Part shown: positions 1 through 5,869 of the stretch, piece after piece
How the letters are laid out: each line of letters opens with the position of its first letter
Numbering within the stretch: the stretch's first letter is position 1
Source of the DNA: Porphyromonadaceae bacterium UBA3318
GTDB lineage: Bacteria > Bacteroidota > Bacteroidia > Bacteroidales > Muribaculaceae
Reading direction: 5' to 3'
NCBI GenBank assembly: GCA_002361235.1
Contig: DESI01000053.1
Coordinates: 1 to 7,823, forward strand
DNA length: 7,823 nt
Translations under genes and position numbers: made by a program
The notes under the pieces: generated by a model
What the model saw: the letters and a program-made list of their open reading frames with translations, nothing else
The model's database searches: none
Told to the model about the DNA's origin: nothing

Positions 1-31
1 GTAATACCGGATGCGCCGACTGTTCAGCCAT
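1..31 (-). CDS. Probable 5' end of a leftward gene, running off the window
   Basis: On the minus strand a purine-rich AGGAAAGGA (complement of 41-49) is followed by two in-frame ATG codons, at 40-38 and 31-29. The second lies 9 bases after the AGGAAAGGA and reads MAEQSAHPVL before the window ends; the first would add MDR. The Shine-Dalgarno-like tract and spacing favour the start at 31. Only about ten residues are visible, so no product can be named. If real, the gene is divergent from the OmpA-family lipoprotein gene and shares its upstream region of about 130 bases. Confidence 0.4.
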   Translation of the reverse strand, partial: MAEQSAHPVL

Positions 32-103
32 CCGATCCATTCCTTTCCTATGAATTTATTGATACAAGTTGTGTCATGCGGAATTTGGGCATATCGTTTG
101 TTA

Positions 104-120
104 TAATTCTTAAAGAATTA
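104..120. promoter_or_regulatory. Perfect 8+1+8 dyad, operator-like
   Basis: TAATTCTT, one central A, then AAGAATTA form an exact inverted repeat of 17 bases. It lies 39 bases before the ATG of the OmpA-family gene and about 70 bases before the presumed divergent leftward start. The size and symmetry fit a site for a dimeric repressor or activator, but AT-rich palindromes also arise by chance and no regulator is encoded nearby. No exact Bacteroidetes TAnnTTTG box was found beside it. Confidence 0.35.
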
Positions 121-159
121 ATTATTGAACAAACGCAAATGATTATGGAAAGGAATAAG

Positions 160-930
160 ATGGTCAGGAACGGACTGGTAAGCATACTGGCAGCCTGCAT
201 GATAACGGGAGCAACCGGCTGCAGTTCGATAAAGAACACTTGGGACAGCATGAGTCAGAGCGGTCAGGGAGCCACTGCCGGAGGCGCCATAGGTGCGGCA
301 GTAGGTACGGGCGTGGGAGCTATTATCGGTGGAGGCCGCGGCACTTGGATCGGCGCATTGGTCGGATCGGCAATCGGAGCAGGTACCGGCGCGTTAGTAG
401 GCAACAGCATGGACCGTCAGCAGAAGGCCTTGCAGCAGCAGCTTGACCAGCTGAACGCACGCGCCGACAATGCCGATGCCCGTGAGGATTCGCTGCAGAA
501 ACAGATCGAGCAGCTTAAAGTGGAACGCGTGAAGGACAGCAACAATCTGGACGCCCTGAAATTAGTGATGGGCAATTCAGTGCTTTTCGCCACAGGAAAG
601 TCGACGCTGTCGCCCGAAGCGCAGGCCGTACTCAGCAAGGTGGCCTATAATCTTGATCAGTTCCCGGATACTGATGTTACAGTGGTAGGCTACACCGACA
701 ATACAGGTTCTGAGGCCGTGAACGACCGCCTGTCGAATGAACGTGCCCAGACCGTGGTTAATTATCTGGAAGACCACGGCGTTGCGGCTGCAAGACTTAA
801 AGCCGTAGGCCGCGGTTGGAACGATCCGATAGCGTCGAATGCCACTGCCGCAGGTCGGGCACAGAACCGCCGTGTGGAAATATACATCACCGCATCCAAG
901 CAGATGATAGAGCAGGACACCCGGAAATAG
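160..930 (+). CDS. OmpA-family lipoprotein with glycine zipper (YiaD-like)
   Basis: This is a 256-residue envelope protein that probably ties the outer membrane to peptidoglycan. A lipoprotein signal peptide ends in GATGC with the lipidated Cys at 21. A glycine-rich zipper follows (about 37-82, repeated GAxxG/GxxxG), then a predicted coiled coil rich in Gln, Leu and Glu (85-135). An OmpA C-terminal domain fills 138-244: LFATGKSTLSP, GYTDNTGS, LSNERAQ and NRRVEI. Asp180 and Arg195 are 15 residues apart, as in the diaminopimelate-binding pair of OmpA domains. I chose the ATG at 160 because GGAAAGGA precedes it at usual spacing and the signal peptide begins there; earlier in-frame ATGs (76, 139, 145) would add a non-signal extension. 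Ser-Ser-Ile-Lys after the Cys is not the acidic surface-export signal of Bacteroidetes, so a periplasm-facing location is likely (inference). Confidence 0.9.
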   Translation: MVRNGLVSILAACMITGATGCSSIKNTWDSMSQSGQGATAGGAIGAAVGTGVGAIIGGGRGTWIGALVGSAIGAGTGALVGNSMDRQQKALQQQLDQLNARADNADAREDSLQKQIEQLKVERVKDSNNLDALKLVMGNSVLFATGKSTLSPEAQAVLSKVAYNLDQFPDTDVTVVGYTDNTGSEAVNDRLSNERAQTVVNYLEDHGVAAARLKAVGRGWNDPIASNATAAGRAQNRRVEIYITASKQMIEQDTRK

Positions 931-989
931 GGATAGTGGTATGGACACTCCGCGTCTCGCATCAAGCCGGATAGAATTTATATCATACT

Positions 990-1574
990 CTATCTGATTC
1001 CAATTAGTTTGTGTGTCTGGAGTGATAGACGCCACTTGGGGTGAGCCTTGATGTAGTCGATGGTTTCCGCGAGGATCCGTCTGTTCTCATCCGCATCACC
1101 GACATCACAGGGCTGAAGGCAGTATTCTTCAGCCCTTATGTCGTCATACAGGCTCATATCCTGGCCTTTGCCATTGTACACTACCTTAAGTTCATCGATA
1201 TGCTGCAGCTTTAACCCGGCATTAGGACAGAACCCGAACTTGGGCGAGCATACCACCCAGTCAATGCCATCGCACAGAGGCATGGTGCCGTTGGTCTCTA
1301 TAGCCACGAAACAGTTGTGCATGTGCAAGAGGTTCACCAGTTCTTCAGTAAGCTGCAGACATGGTTCGCCACCGGTGATAACGACAAGCCGACAGGGCGA
1401 ATACTTCATTACTTCCTGAAGTATTTCCCAGTCGGTATATTCTTTATACGTTTCGTGTCGGGTGTCACAGAAGGGGCATTTAAGGTTGCAGCCCGACAGC
1501 CGGACGAAAACCGCTGGAGTGCCGGAATATGATCCCTCGCCCTGCAGGGAATAAAATATCTCGTTAACCCTCAT
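990..1574 (-). CDS. queE: 7-carboxy-7-deazaguanine synthase, radical SAM (QueE)
   Basis: QueE converts 6-carboxy-5,6,7,8-tetrahydropterin to 7-carboxy-7-deazaguanine, the step after QueD on the way to preQ0 and queuosine in tRNA. The 194-residue protein opens with the family signature NEIFYSLQGEG (4-14). It carries the radical SAM cluster motif CxxxCxxC at Cys29, Cys33 and Cys36, the SAM-binding GGEP at 68-71, ETNGT at 93-97, and the closing SLQTHKLIGIR. The reading frame extends upstream to a Met at 1604, but that segment overlaps queD; the ATG at 1574 starts exactly at the QueE signature and shares ATGA with the queD stop. That arrangement implies translational coupling. The gene converges on the OmpA-family gene, with a gap of about 60 bases. 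Confidence 0.95.
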   Translation of the reverse strand: MRVNEIFYSLQGEGSYSGTPAVFVRLSGCNLKCPFCDTRHETYKEYTDWEILQEVMKYSPCRLVVITGGEPCLQLTEELVNLLHMHNCFVAIETNGTMPLCDGIDWVVCSPKFGFCPNAGLKLQHIDELKVVYNGKGQDMSLYDDIRAEEYCLQPCDVGDADENRRILAETIDYIKAHPKWRLSLQTHKLIGIR

Positions 1575-1936
1575 GGCAGATACGGACTGATCTGAGCGAC
1601 GCAATTGTCATCGACATACGTGGCGGTGTTGCCTTCCGATTCCTGAACCGACACTTTATAGCACTGCGGCACCTGTTCGCAGATCCATCTGGCTATGTTT
1701 TCAGCTGTGGGATTGAAGGGGAGGAGTTCGTTGAAGTTGCCGTGATCGAGATAACCGTGGATTCGTTCCTTAATCCGGGTGAAATCGCACACCATACCGT
1801 CAGCGTTCAGTTCTTTCGCGTAACAAAACACCGTTACAATCCAGTTGTGTCCATGCAGATTGCTGCATTTACTCTCGTAGCTCAGCTCCAGCCGGTGGCA
1901 TCCGGCTATCTCCATGCGTTTGGATACAAAATACAT
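1571..1936 (-). CDS. queD: 6-carboxy-5,6,7,8-tetrahydropterin synthase (QueD)
   Basis: QueD makes 6-carboxytetrahydropterin from dihydroneopterin triphosphate, the committed early step of 7-deazaguanine synthesis. The 121-residue protein has the PTPS/QueD zinc ligands His14 (GCHRL), His28 and His30 (NLHGHNW). The likely catalytic Cys24 lies in SKCSNLHGH, with Asp64-His65 (LDHGNFNEL) as the probable acid/base partners. PTAEN (76-80) and VQESEGN (97-103) belong to the substrate pocket, Glu99 being the likely pterin anchor. Length and motifs fit QueD rather than the longer eukaryotic-type PTPS, and the coupled queE supports this. It is the first gene of the operon, with a leader of only about 30 bases after the mapped promoter. 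Confidence 0.94.
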   Translation of the reverse strand: MYFVSKRMEIAGCHRLELSYESKCSNLHGHNWIVTVFCYAKELNADGMVCDFTRIKERIHGYLDHGNFNELLPFNPTAENIARWICEQVPQCYKVSVQESEGNTATYVDDNCVAQISPYLP

Positions 1937-1973
1937 ATTTCGTGTCTTTCTTCGTTCTGAATAATTGCAACTA

Positions 1974-2005
1974 CAAAATTAATGCATTATTTGAAAGTAG
2001 CCAAA
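1974..2005 (-). promoter_or_regulatory. Bacteroidetes-type promoter of queD-queE
   Basis: On the minus strand TTTG (complement of 2002-2005) is separated by exactly 20 bases from TAATTTTG (complement of 1974-1981). This matches the Bacteroidetes housekeeping consensus TTTG, 19-21 bases, TAnnTTTG at every fixed position. Transcription would begin a few bases past 1974, leaving a leader of about 30 bases before queD. That is too short for a preQ1 riboswitch between start site and ATG. Confidence 0.75.
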
Positions 2006-2014
2006 TATAGAGTG

Positions 2015-2081
2015 CCTTCGCTAAAGCTCCGATCAGAAACAAAACAGAGCGGGGCATGAAAACGGAGAGACTAAGCGAAGG
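2015..2081. terminator. Long imperfect hairpin between the PH-domain gene and queD
   Basis: CCTTCGCT (2015-2022) pairs with AGCGAAGG (2074-2081), and inside it CTCCG (2027-2031) pairs with CGGAG (2063-2067). A loop of about 31 bases lies between. The structure starts directly after the stop codon of the leftward PH-domain gene (2085) and ends just upstream of the queD promoter, the right place for a 3' end. There is no T run after it, so it is not a classic intrinsic terminator; it could be a 3'-end stabilising structure or a copy of an intergenic repeat. Confidence 0.35.
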
Positions 2082-2084
2082 AGT

Positions 2085-3587
2085 CTAAACAAGATAGCTG
2101 CGGAGGGTACGGGCATCGGCGAGAGTTAGCGAATAGACGGTAGTGACGCCTGAGTTGGTGGCTATCTGCAACGAGACACGCCCGGTATAACGGGTAAAGG
2201 GGGTGCGGCGAATCCGTATGGATTCAATGTCGGGGTATCTGACATATTCACGGATACTGGCAATGTTGCCTCGGTTTATGAGTACGTATGTGTCTGTCAG
2301 TTCTATGCTGCTGTGACGCCAGGCCATGACGGCACGGACGGCCATAAGAACGACATACAGCGTGCATGCCGCTATGGCCGGCATGACTATATCGGCGGCG
2401 AACATCAGGACAGGCAACACTACAACGGCTATGAGAAGATGGGGTATGAACCGGCGCACAAACACTCCCTTGCCTGAACGGGCCGTAATCAGAACCGATT
2501 CTTTGACAGAATCCTTGTCCCGGAACGGCTGTTTGTTTCCGGCATCGTCTCCGGTCCACCAGTCAAATATCCGATTGCCGAGGTCGGAGCCGTAGATGGT
2601 GATGTCGCCTCGCTTTTTCTCGTCCGTCACATTCTCGGCCTGGCGTATGGATATTGTCTCGCATTGTGCCAACCGCTCCAATGGGTTCTGCTTGATGCTC
2701 AGTACGGTGGCTTTGTCGCGGGCTATGCGGCTGGTGTAGCGTGAGAACAGTCCCGACTCGAATGTGAGCTTGCTGTCGGCTATGTTGATTGTCATGCCGT
2801 AGTATCGAATAACGGTCCGGCCTGTCCACAACAGCATCACAAATAAATAAATGGCGGCTCCGCAGAGCAGTATCTGACCGAAAGACAGCGATATATCGCC
2901 GGCATGAGCGTCGATATAATCGATAAACCGCCCGGTGGCATCTCTATCTATTTCGCTGAATTTATCAAATATTACGGCTACTATGGCTCCGAGTATCGCG
3001 AAGCCTTGCAGATGGTTCTGACATAAAGCGCCTTTGATTATATTGAGGTTGCTGACGTGCAGCTTGTCCTGCCGGAACGGTGGCGGAGGTGCGACAGCGG
3101 TGTCAAGGCCGCCGGCATCAGGGAAATCCTCGCCGATGCGAACCTGACGCAGCAACGCCTGCCATTCGGATTCATTGAGAATCAGTTCCACTTCCTGTTT
3201 GTCGCTGGCAAGCGTGTCGAACGATACACCCCGCATATCTACCATACGGTAAAAGATGCCGCTCTTGGTACGGAGGTTGTGTATGCGCTCCAGCGGTACG
3301 CTTGTGGTGTTCTTGAACGCAAGACCATGAGTGTATATCAGGCTGTCTCCTTCGATATGATATTTCCGGAAGTAATATTTCAGGAATGCTATTCCGGCTG
3401 AAAGAGCGACAGCTCCGCCAACGCAGGCAAGAGCCATGATGATCCGTTGCGAGTGCACGAGATCATCGTCAAACAGCATCATGCCGATTATGAATATGAA
3501 TGTGGTGATGAGTTGTTGGAACGTCTGCATCCATATCACGATGAATGCCGCAGGGCTCATGCGCCGTGGCGTAGAAAAGTCATTCAT
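2085..3587 (-). CDS. Multi-PH-domain membrane protein, YdbT-like
   Basis: The 500-residue protein has three copies of the bacterial PH domain (bPH2, formerly DUF304), at about 70-147, 260-334 and 425-499. Each shows the family pattern of a strand pair (for example DSLIYTHGLAFKN, DSKLTFESGLFSR, TDTYVLINRGNI) and a basic 'I..I...R/Q.P' segment. Hydrophobic segments precede each domain (about 14-38 and 48-69; 186-206 and 236-254; 380-399 and 401-419), giving pairs of membrane helices alternating with cytosolic domains. B. subtilis YdbT has the same length and layout and also follows YdbS; that pair is SigW-controlled and linked to resistance to a bacteriocin. Whether this holds here is inference. 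The start overlaps the YdbS-like stop by 8 bases (ATGAATGA), indicating coupling. Confidence 0.85.
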   Translation of the reverse strand: MNDFSTPRRMSPAAFIVIWMQTFQQLITTFIFIIGMMLFDDDLVHSQRIIMALACVGGAVALSAGIAFLKYYFRKYHIEGDSLIYTHGLAFKNTTSVPLERIHNLRTKSGIFYRMVDMRGVSFDTLASDKQEVELILNESEWQALLRQVRIGEDFPDAGGLDTAVAPPPPFRQDKLHVSNLNIIKGALCQNHLQGFAILGAIVAVIFDKFSEIDRDATGRFIDYIDAHAGDISLSFGQILLCGAAIYLFVMLLWTGRTVIRYYGMTINIADSKLTFESGLFSRYTSRIARDKATVLSIKQNPLERLAQCETISIRQAENVTDEKKRGDITIYGSDLGNRIFDWWTGDDAGNKQPFRDKDSVKESVLITARSGKGVFVRRFIPHLLIAVVVLPVLMFAADIVMPAIAACTLYVVLMAVRAVMAWRHSSIELTDTYVLINRGNIASIREYVRYPDIESIRIRRTPFTRYTGRVSLQIATNSGVTTVYSLTLADARTLRSYLV

Positions 3588-4092
3588 CGCAGCCGTCTTT
3601 ATTGATTAGTATCGACTTCAGCCGTTCGGCTTCGTCATGAGTCAGGCCTGGAATGGAGATTACATTTCCGGCCGACTGCGATCCGTTAATGATGTCGAGA
3701 TGATAGAGTCGGAACATACGGCTCAGGGGATTGGTGCGCACGGACACCTGTTGAATCTTGCTGAACGGCACAGTCTTTACGGAGGTAAAGAAAAGTCCGG
3801 ATCGGTATGAGACATCACGGTTGCGTAGTGCATAACCCTTTACACAGTATATCCTGTGGATCAATGCTATGTTGACGGACATCGCGATAACCAGAGCGCT
3901 TTCCACGCCGAGAAGCAGCCACCAGCCGTAGGATTCGACCATCAGCGGAATGGTGAACGCAATGCCCATAATAAGTACATAAGTCAGCGCTATACGGGCT
4001 GTCAGCACCTTGATGTATGTAGGTTCGACGGCCTGAAATTCAAGGTCCTCGACAGGCTGGACAGTGTCGGGCCAAATCTGTCTGTATATCAT
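3580..4092 (-). CDS. PH-domain membrane protein, YdbS-like
   Basis: This 170-residue protein has two membrane helices (about 31-50 and 56-79) followed by one bPH2 domain (82-163). The domain reads KGYALRNRDVSYRSGLFF, then VPFSKIQQVSVRTNPLSRMFRLY, then DEAERLKSIL. That is the usual single-domain partner of YdbT-type proteins and close to its usual length. The two probably form a membrane complex; the role is known only from distant relatives (envelope stress, antimicrobial peptide tolerance), so no function is claimed. It is the promoter-proximal gene of the pair. About 110 bases upstream the minus strand carries TAACTTTG, a possible -7 box. Confidence 0.85.
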   Translation of the reverse strand: MIYRQIWPDTVQPVEDLEFQAVEPTYIKVLTARIALTYVLIMGIAFTIPLMVESYGWWLLLGVESALVIAMSVNIALIHRIYCVKGYALRNRDVSYRSGLFFTSVKTVPFSKIQQVSVRTNPLSRMFRLYHLDIINGSQSAGNVISIPGLTHDEAERLKSILINKDGCDE

Positions 4093-4202
4093 ATCTTTTA
4101 GGTTAGTTCGATAGCGTTTTTTCGGCCGGCACCGGTTATTCGGTGTGTATTGAGGCGTAATTTTGTCGCATGCTCTCAGTTACCCGATGTGCATACAGAA
4201 TA

Positions 4203-4210
4203 CAAAGTTA
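4203..4210 (-). promoter_or_regulatory. Possible -7 element for the ydbS/ydbT-like pair
   Basis: The minus strand reads TAACTTTG here, an exact TAnnTTTG match in the 166-base gap between the CNNM-type gene and the YdbS-like gene. No TTTG lies 19-21 bases upstream; CAAG stands at the 20-base position. Support therefore rests on one element and on placement. Confidence 0.35.
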
Positions 4211-4258
4211 ATAAATCCGATTCAAATTTCCTTGTCTATCGTAAAAATTTACAAATCT

Positions 4259-5293
4259 TTACAAATAATGGTTTATTTCAGGACTGAATTGTTTTCGGGC
4301 CAGGGCCTGAAGATCATCCGTAGTGTCGCATTCATCAACGATTTCGACTCCGAGCATAGTCTCGATTACGTCTTCCATAGTCACAATGCCTCGCATGCAG
4401 CCGTATTCGTCGGTTACAACAGAGATATGTTCTTTTTCCTGCAACATCTTGCGCCATATATCAGATACCTTGGTGTCCTCACTGAAGAATAACACGGGTC
4501 TGACGATTTCTCGCAACGGCATTGTAAACTTGTCATGCGTTAGCATTTCAAGCACGTTGGCCCTAAGGACATAACCGGTTATAAATTCACGGCCGGTATC
4601 AAAAACCGGAATACGTGAGAATGCAGACAGGGCCTTGTTATCGTAAAACTCTTTCATGGTCGTAATTGCGGGAACAGACGCAACTACAACATAGGGAGTC
4701 ATGATATCCTCTGCCTTTACATTCGAGAGTTTGAGGAAATTCTGTATCACTTTGTTTTCGGCCACCTCAATCACGCCCTCGTCGGTACCGACATTGACCA
4801 TGGCGGCGACCTCCTCGCGGCTGACAGTAATGGGCTGTATTCGGGGAGACACACAACGGGTCAGCAGTTCAGAGAGCCGCACCAACGGATATGTAATGAA
4901 AATCATAGCCCGTATAATCCGGGCCGAAGGTATGGCGAGGCTGCGCCAATATGATGCGCCTATAGTCTTGGGAATGATTTCCGACAGCACCAGAATCAGC
5001 AGGGTGAGTATAGCGGAGATAATACCGAAGTAAGCCTCGCCGAACACCTTGACGGATTCCGAACCGACTCCGGCGGCGCCTATGGTATGGGCTACAGTGT
5101 TGAGGGTAAGAATCGCCGCGACGGGACGGTCGACATTCGTCTTATATTTCATCAGCAACGAGGCACCTTTGACGCCCTGACTTTCTTTCATTGAGATGAA
5201 CGATACGGGAGTGGAAAGCAACACGGCTTCGAGCACAGAGCAAAGAAAGGAGACAGAAAGGGCTCCAATCAGATATAATAATATGAGTGTCAT
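4259..5293 (-). CDS. CNNM (DUF21) and CBS-pair membrane protein, short HlyC/CorC relative
   Basis: The 344-residue protein belongs to the family of CNNM/CorC proteins, implicated in Mg2+ and other divalent cation transport and often misnamed hemolysins. The N-terminal CNNM domain (about 1-155) has membrane segments at 3-25, 60-76, 88-106 and 120-140. It also has the conserved LTLNTVAHTIGAAGVG (62-77) and SEIIPKTIGA (104-113). A linker (EVAAMVNVGTDEGVIEVAE) leads to a CBS pair: repeat one about 192-250 (EDIMTPYVVV, FSRIPVFD) and repeat two about 258-318 (HISVVTDEYGCMRGIVTMEDVIETMLG). The protein stops about 25 residues later, without the C-terminal CorC_HlyC domain found in many bacterial members. 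No strong ribosome-binding site precedes the ATG, as is common in Bacteroidetes. Confidence 0.88.
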   Translation of the reverse strand: MTLILLYLIGALSVSFLCSVLEAVLLSTPVSFISMKESQGVKGASLLMKYKTNVDRPVAAILTLNTVAHTIGAAGVGSESVKVFGEAYFGIISAILTLLILVLSEIIPKTIGASYWRSLAIPSARIIRAMIFITYPLVRLSELLTRCVSPRIQPITVSREEVAAMVNVGTDEGVIEVAENKVIQNFLKLSNVKAEDIMTPYVVVASVPAITTMKEFYDNKALSAFSRIPVFDTGREFITGYVLRANVLEMLTHDKFTMPLREIVRPVLFFSEDTKVSDIWRKMLQEKEHISVVTDEYGCMRGIVTMEDVIETMLGVEIVDECDTTDDLQALARKQFSPEINHYL

Positions 5294-5379
5294 GAATATA
5301 TGGATAAGTTAATACTACCGCAGATTGATTATCTTCGGTTATATAGTTTTATAGAGGGAGAGAGTCGCCTTATACTTAT

Positions 5380-5667
5380 CTATTCACGAAAAACACAGTT
5401 TAAGATTCTGACAGGCAGGTGGCGAGCATGGCGCTGCATGTCCTGTAGCTTGGGCGATACAAACGCACGACAACGATTTGAAACAGGCTGGGATAGCGGT
5501 TCAGCAGGTTCTTCGACAATAAACGACCGGGACAGACTGACAACTATGACATAACATTCCGCCTCTGTTTCTGATTCATATTCAGGAATCTCGTTGCAAT
5601 CGCCCTGAACAGGAACAAGAAACAAAGCCGCAATAAAGCATGATATCATTGCAATGACTCGTGTCAT
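5380..5667 (-). CDS. Small hypothetical exported protein
   Basis: I do not recognise this 95-residue protein. It begins with a convincing signal peptide: Arg3, then a hydrophobic core from 4 to 20 (IAMISCFIAALFLV), with cleavage possible near Gly22. Cys24 is preceded by Gly-Asp, which is not a lipobox. The mature part is acidic at first (NEIPEYESETEAE) and basic at its end (RHARHLPVR), with cysteines at 24, 38, 66 and 91 that could form disulfides. It lies 86 bases upstream of the CNNM-type gene on the same strand and may share its transcript. The signal peptide is the main reason to consider it a gene; no homologue or clear promoter supports it. Confidence 0.5.
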   Translation of the reverse strand: MTRVIAMISCFIAALFLVPVQGDCNEIPEYESETEAECYVIVVSLSRSFIVEEPAEPLSQPVSNRCRAFVSPKLQDMQRHARHLPVRILNCVFRE

Positions 5668-5869
5668 ATTGTCTTAGTTCTAACTATATAACACCGTTAG
5701 AGAAATTTTGTTTTCGGTTACCGTGCAATGCAGTTCGGACGGGCTTGCGATGATGTAGGTATCAGCAAAGCATTGGTACGCATATTTTTAAGGAACGTTG
5801 TCTAAAGGACTGCTAAAGATAATAAACGCTTCTCATTGCCGTTTCTATAAGCGATTATACAAACACTAT
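5668..5869. other. Divergent intergenic region
   Basis: About 200 bases separate the leftward small exported protein gene from the ATG chosen for the rightward M50 gene. No exact TAnnTTTG box is present on either strand; the nearest rightward match is TATTTTTA at 5783-5790, one base off and without a -33 TTTG. The final 72 bases are in frame with the M50 gene and could be coding if the TTG at 5798 is the start. Confidence 0.5.

Noticed and set aside
1..159. The OmpA-family reading frame is open back to base 1, with ATG codons at 76, 139 and 145.
   Set aside because: The signal peptide and a good ribosome-binding site place the start at 160; the upstream translation resembles neither a signal peptide nor a known domain.
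970..994. GATAGA/TCTATC inverted repeat between the convergent OmpA-family and queE genes.
   Set aside because: Only a 6-base AT-rich stem without a T run, and it includes the queE stop codon; too weak to call a terminator.
577..1035. A 152-codon minus-strand frame.
   Set aside because: It lies opposite the OmpA-family domain and across the queE end; no family signature, and codon use mirrors the real gene.
1575..1604. Upstream Met start for queE adding 10 residues.
   Set aside because: It would lie within queD, and the QueE family signature begins at the internal ATG that overlaps the queD stop.
1937..2085. A preQ1 riboswitch upstream of queD.
   Set aside because: The predicted leader is about 30 bases and shows no preQ1 aptamer pattern; the remaining space is the promoter and the hairpin.
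4115..4135. GC-rich CCGG repeats beside a run of six T as a terminator.
   Set aside because: The T run is on the wrong side of the hairpin for rightward transcription and becomes A's on the leftward strand, where the genes are.
5798..5869. TTG start giving a 402-residue M50 protein.
   Set aside because: TTG starts are unusual here, the AAGGA spacing is too short, and the extra residues are polar; kept only as an alternative.
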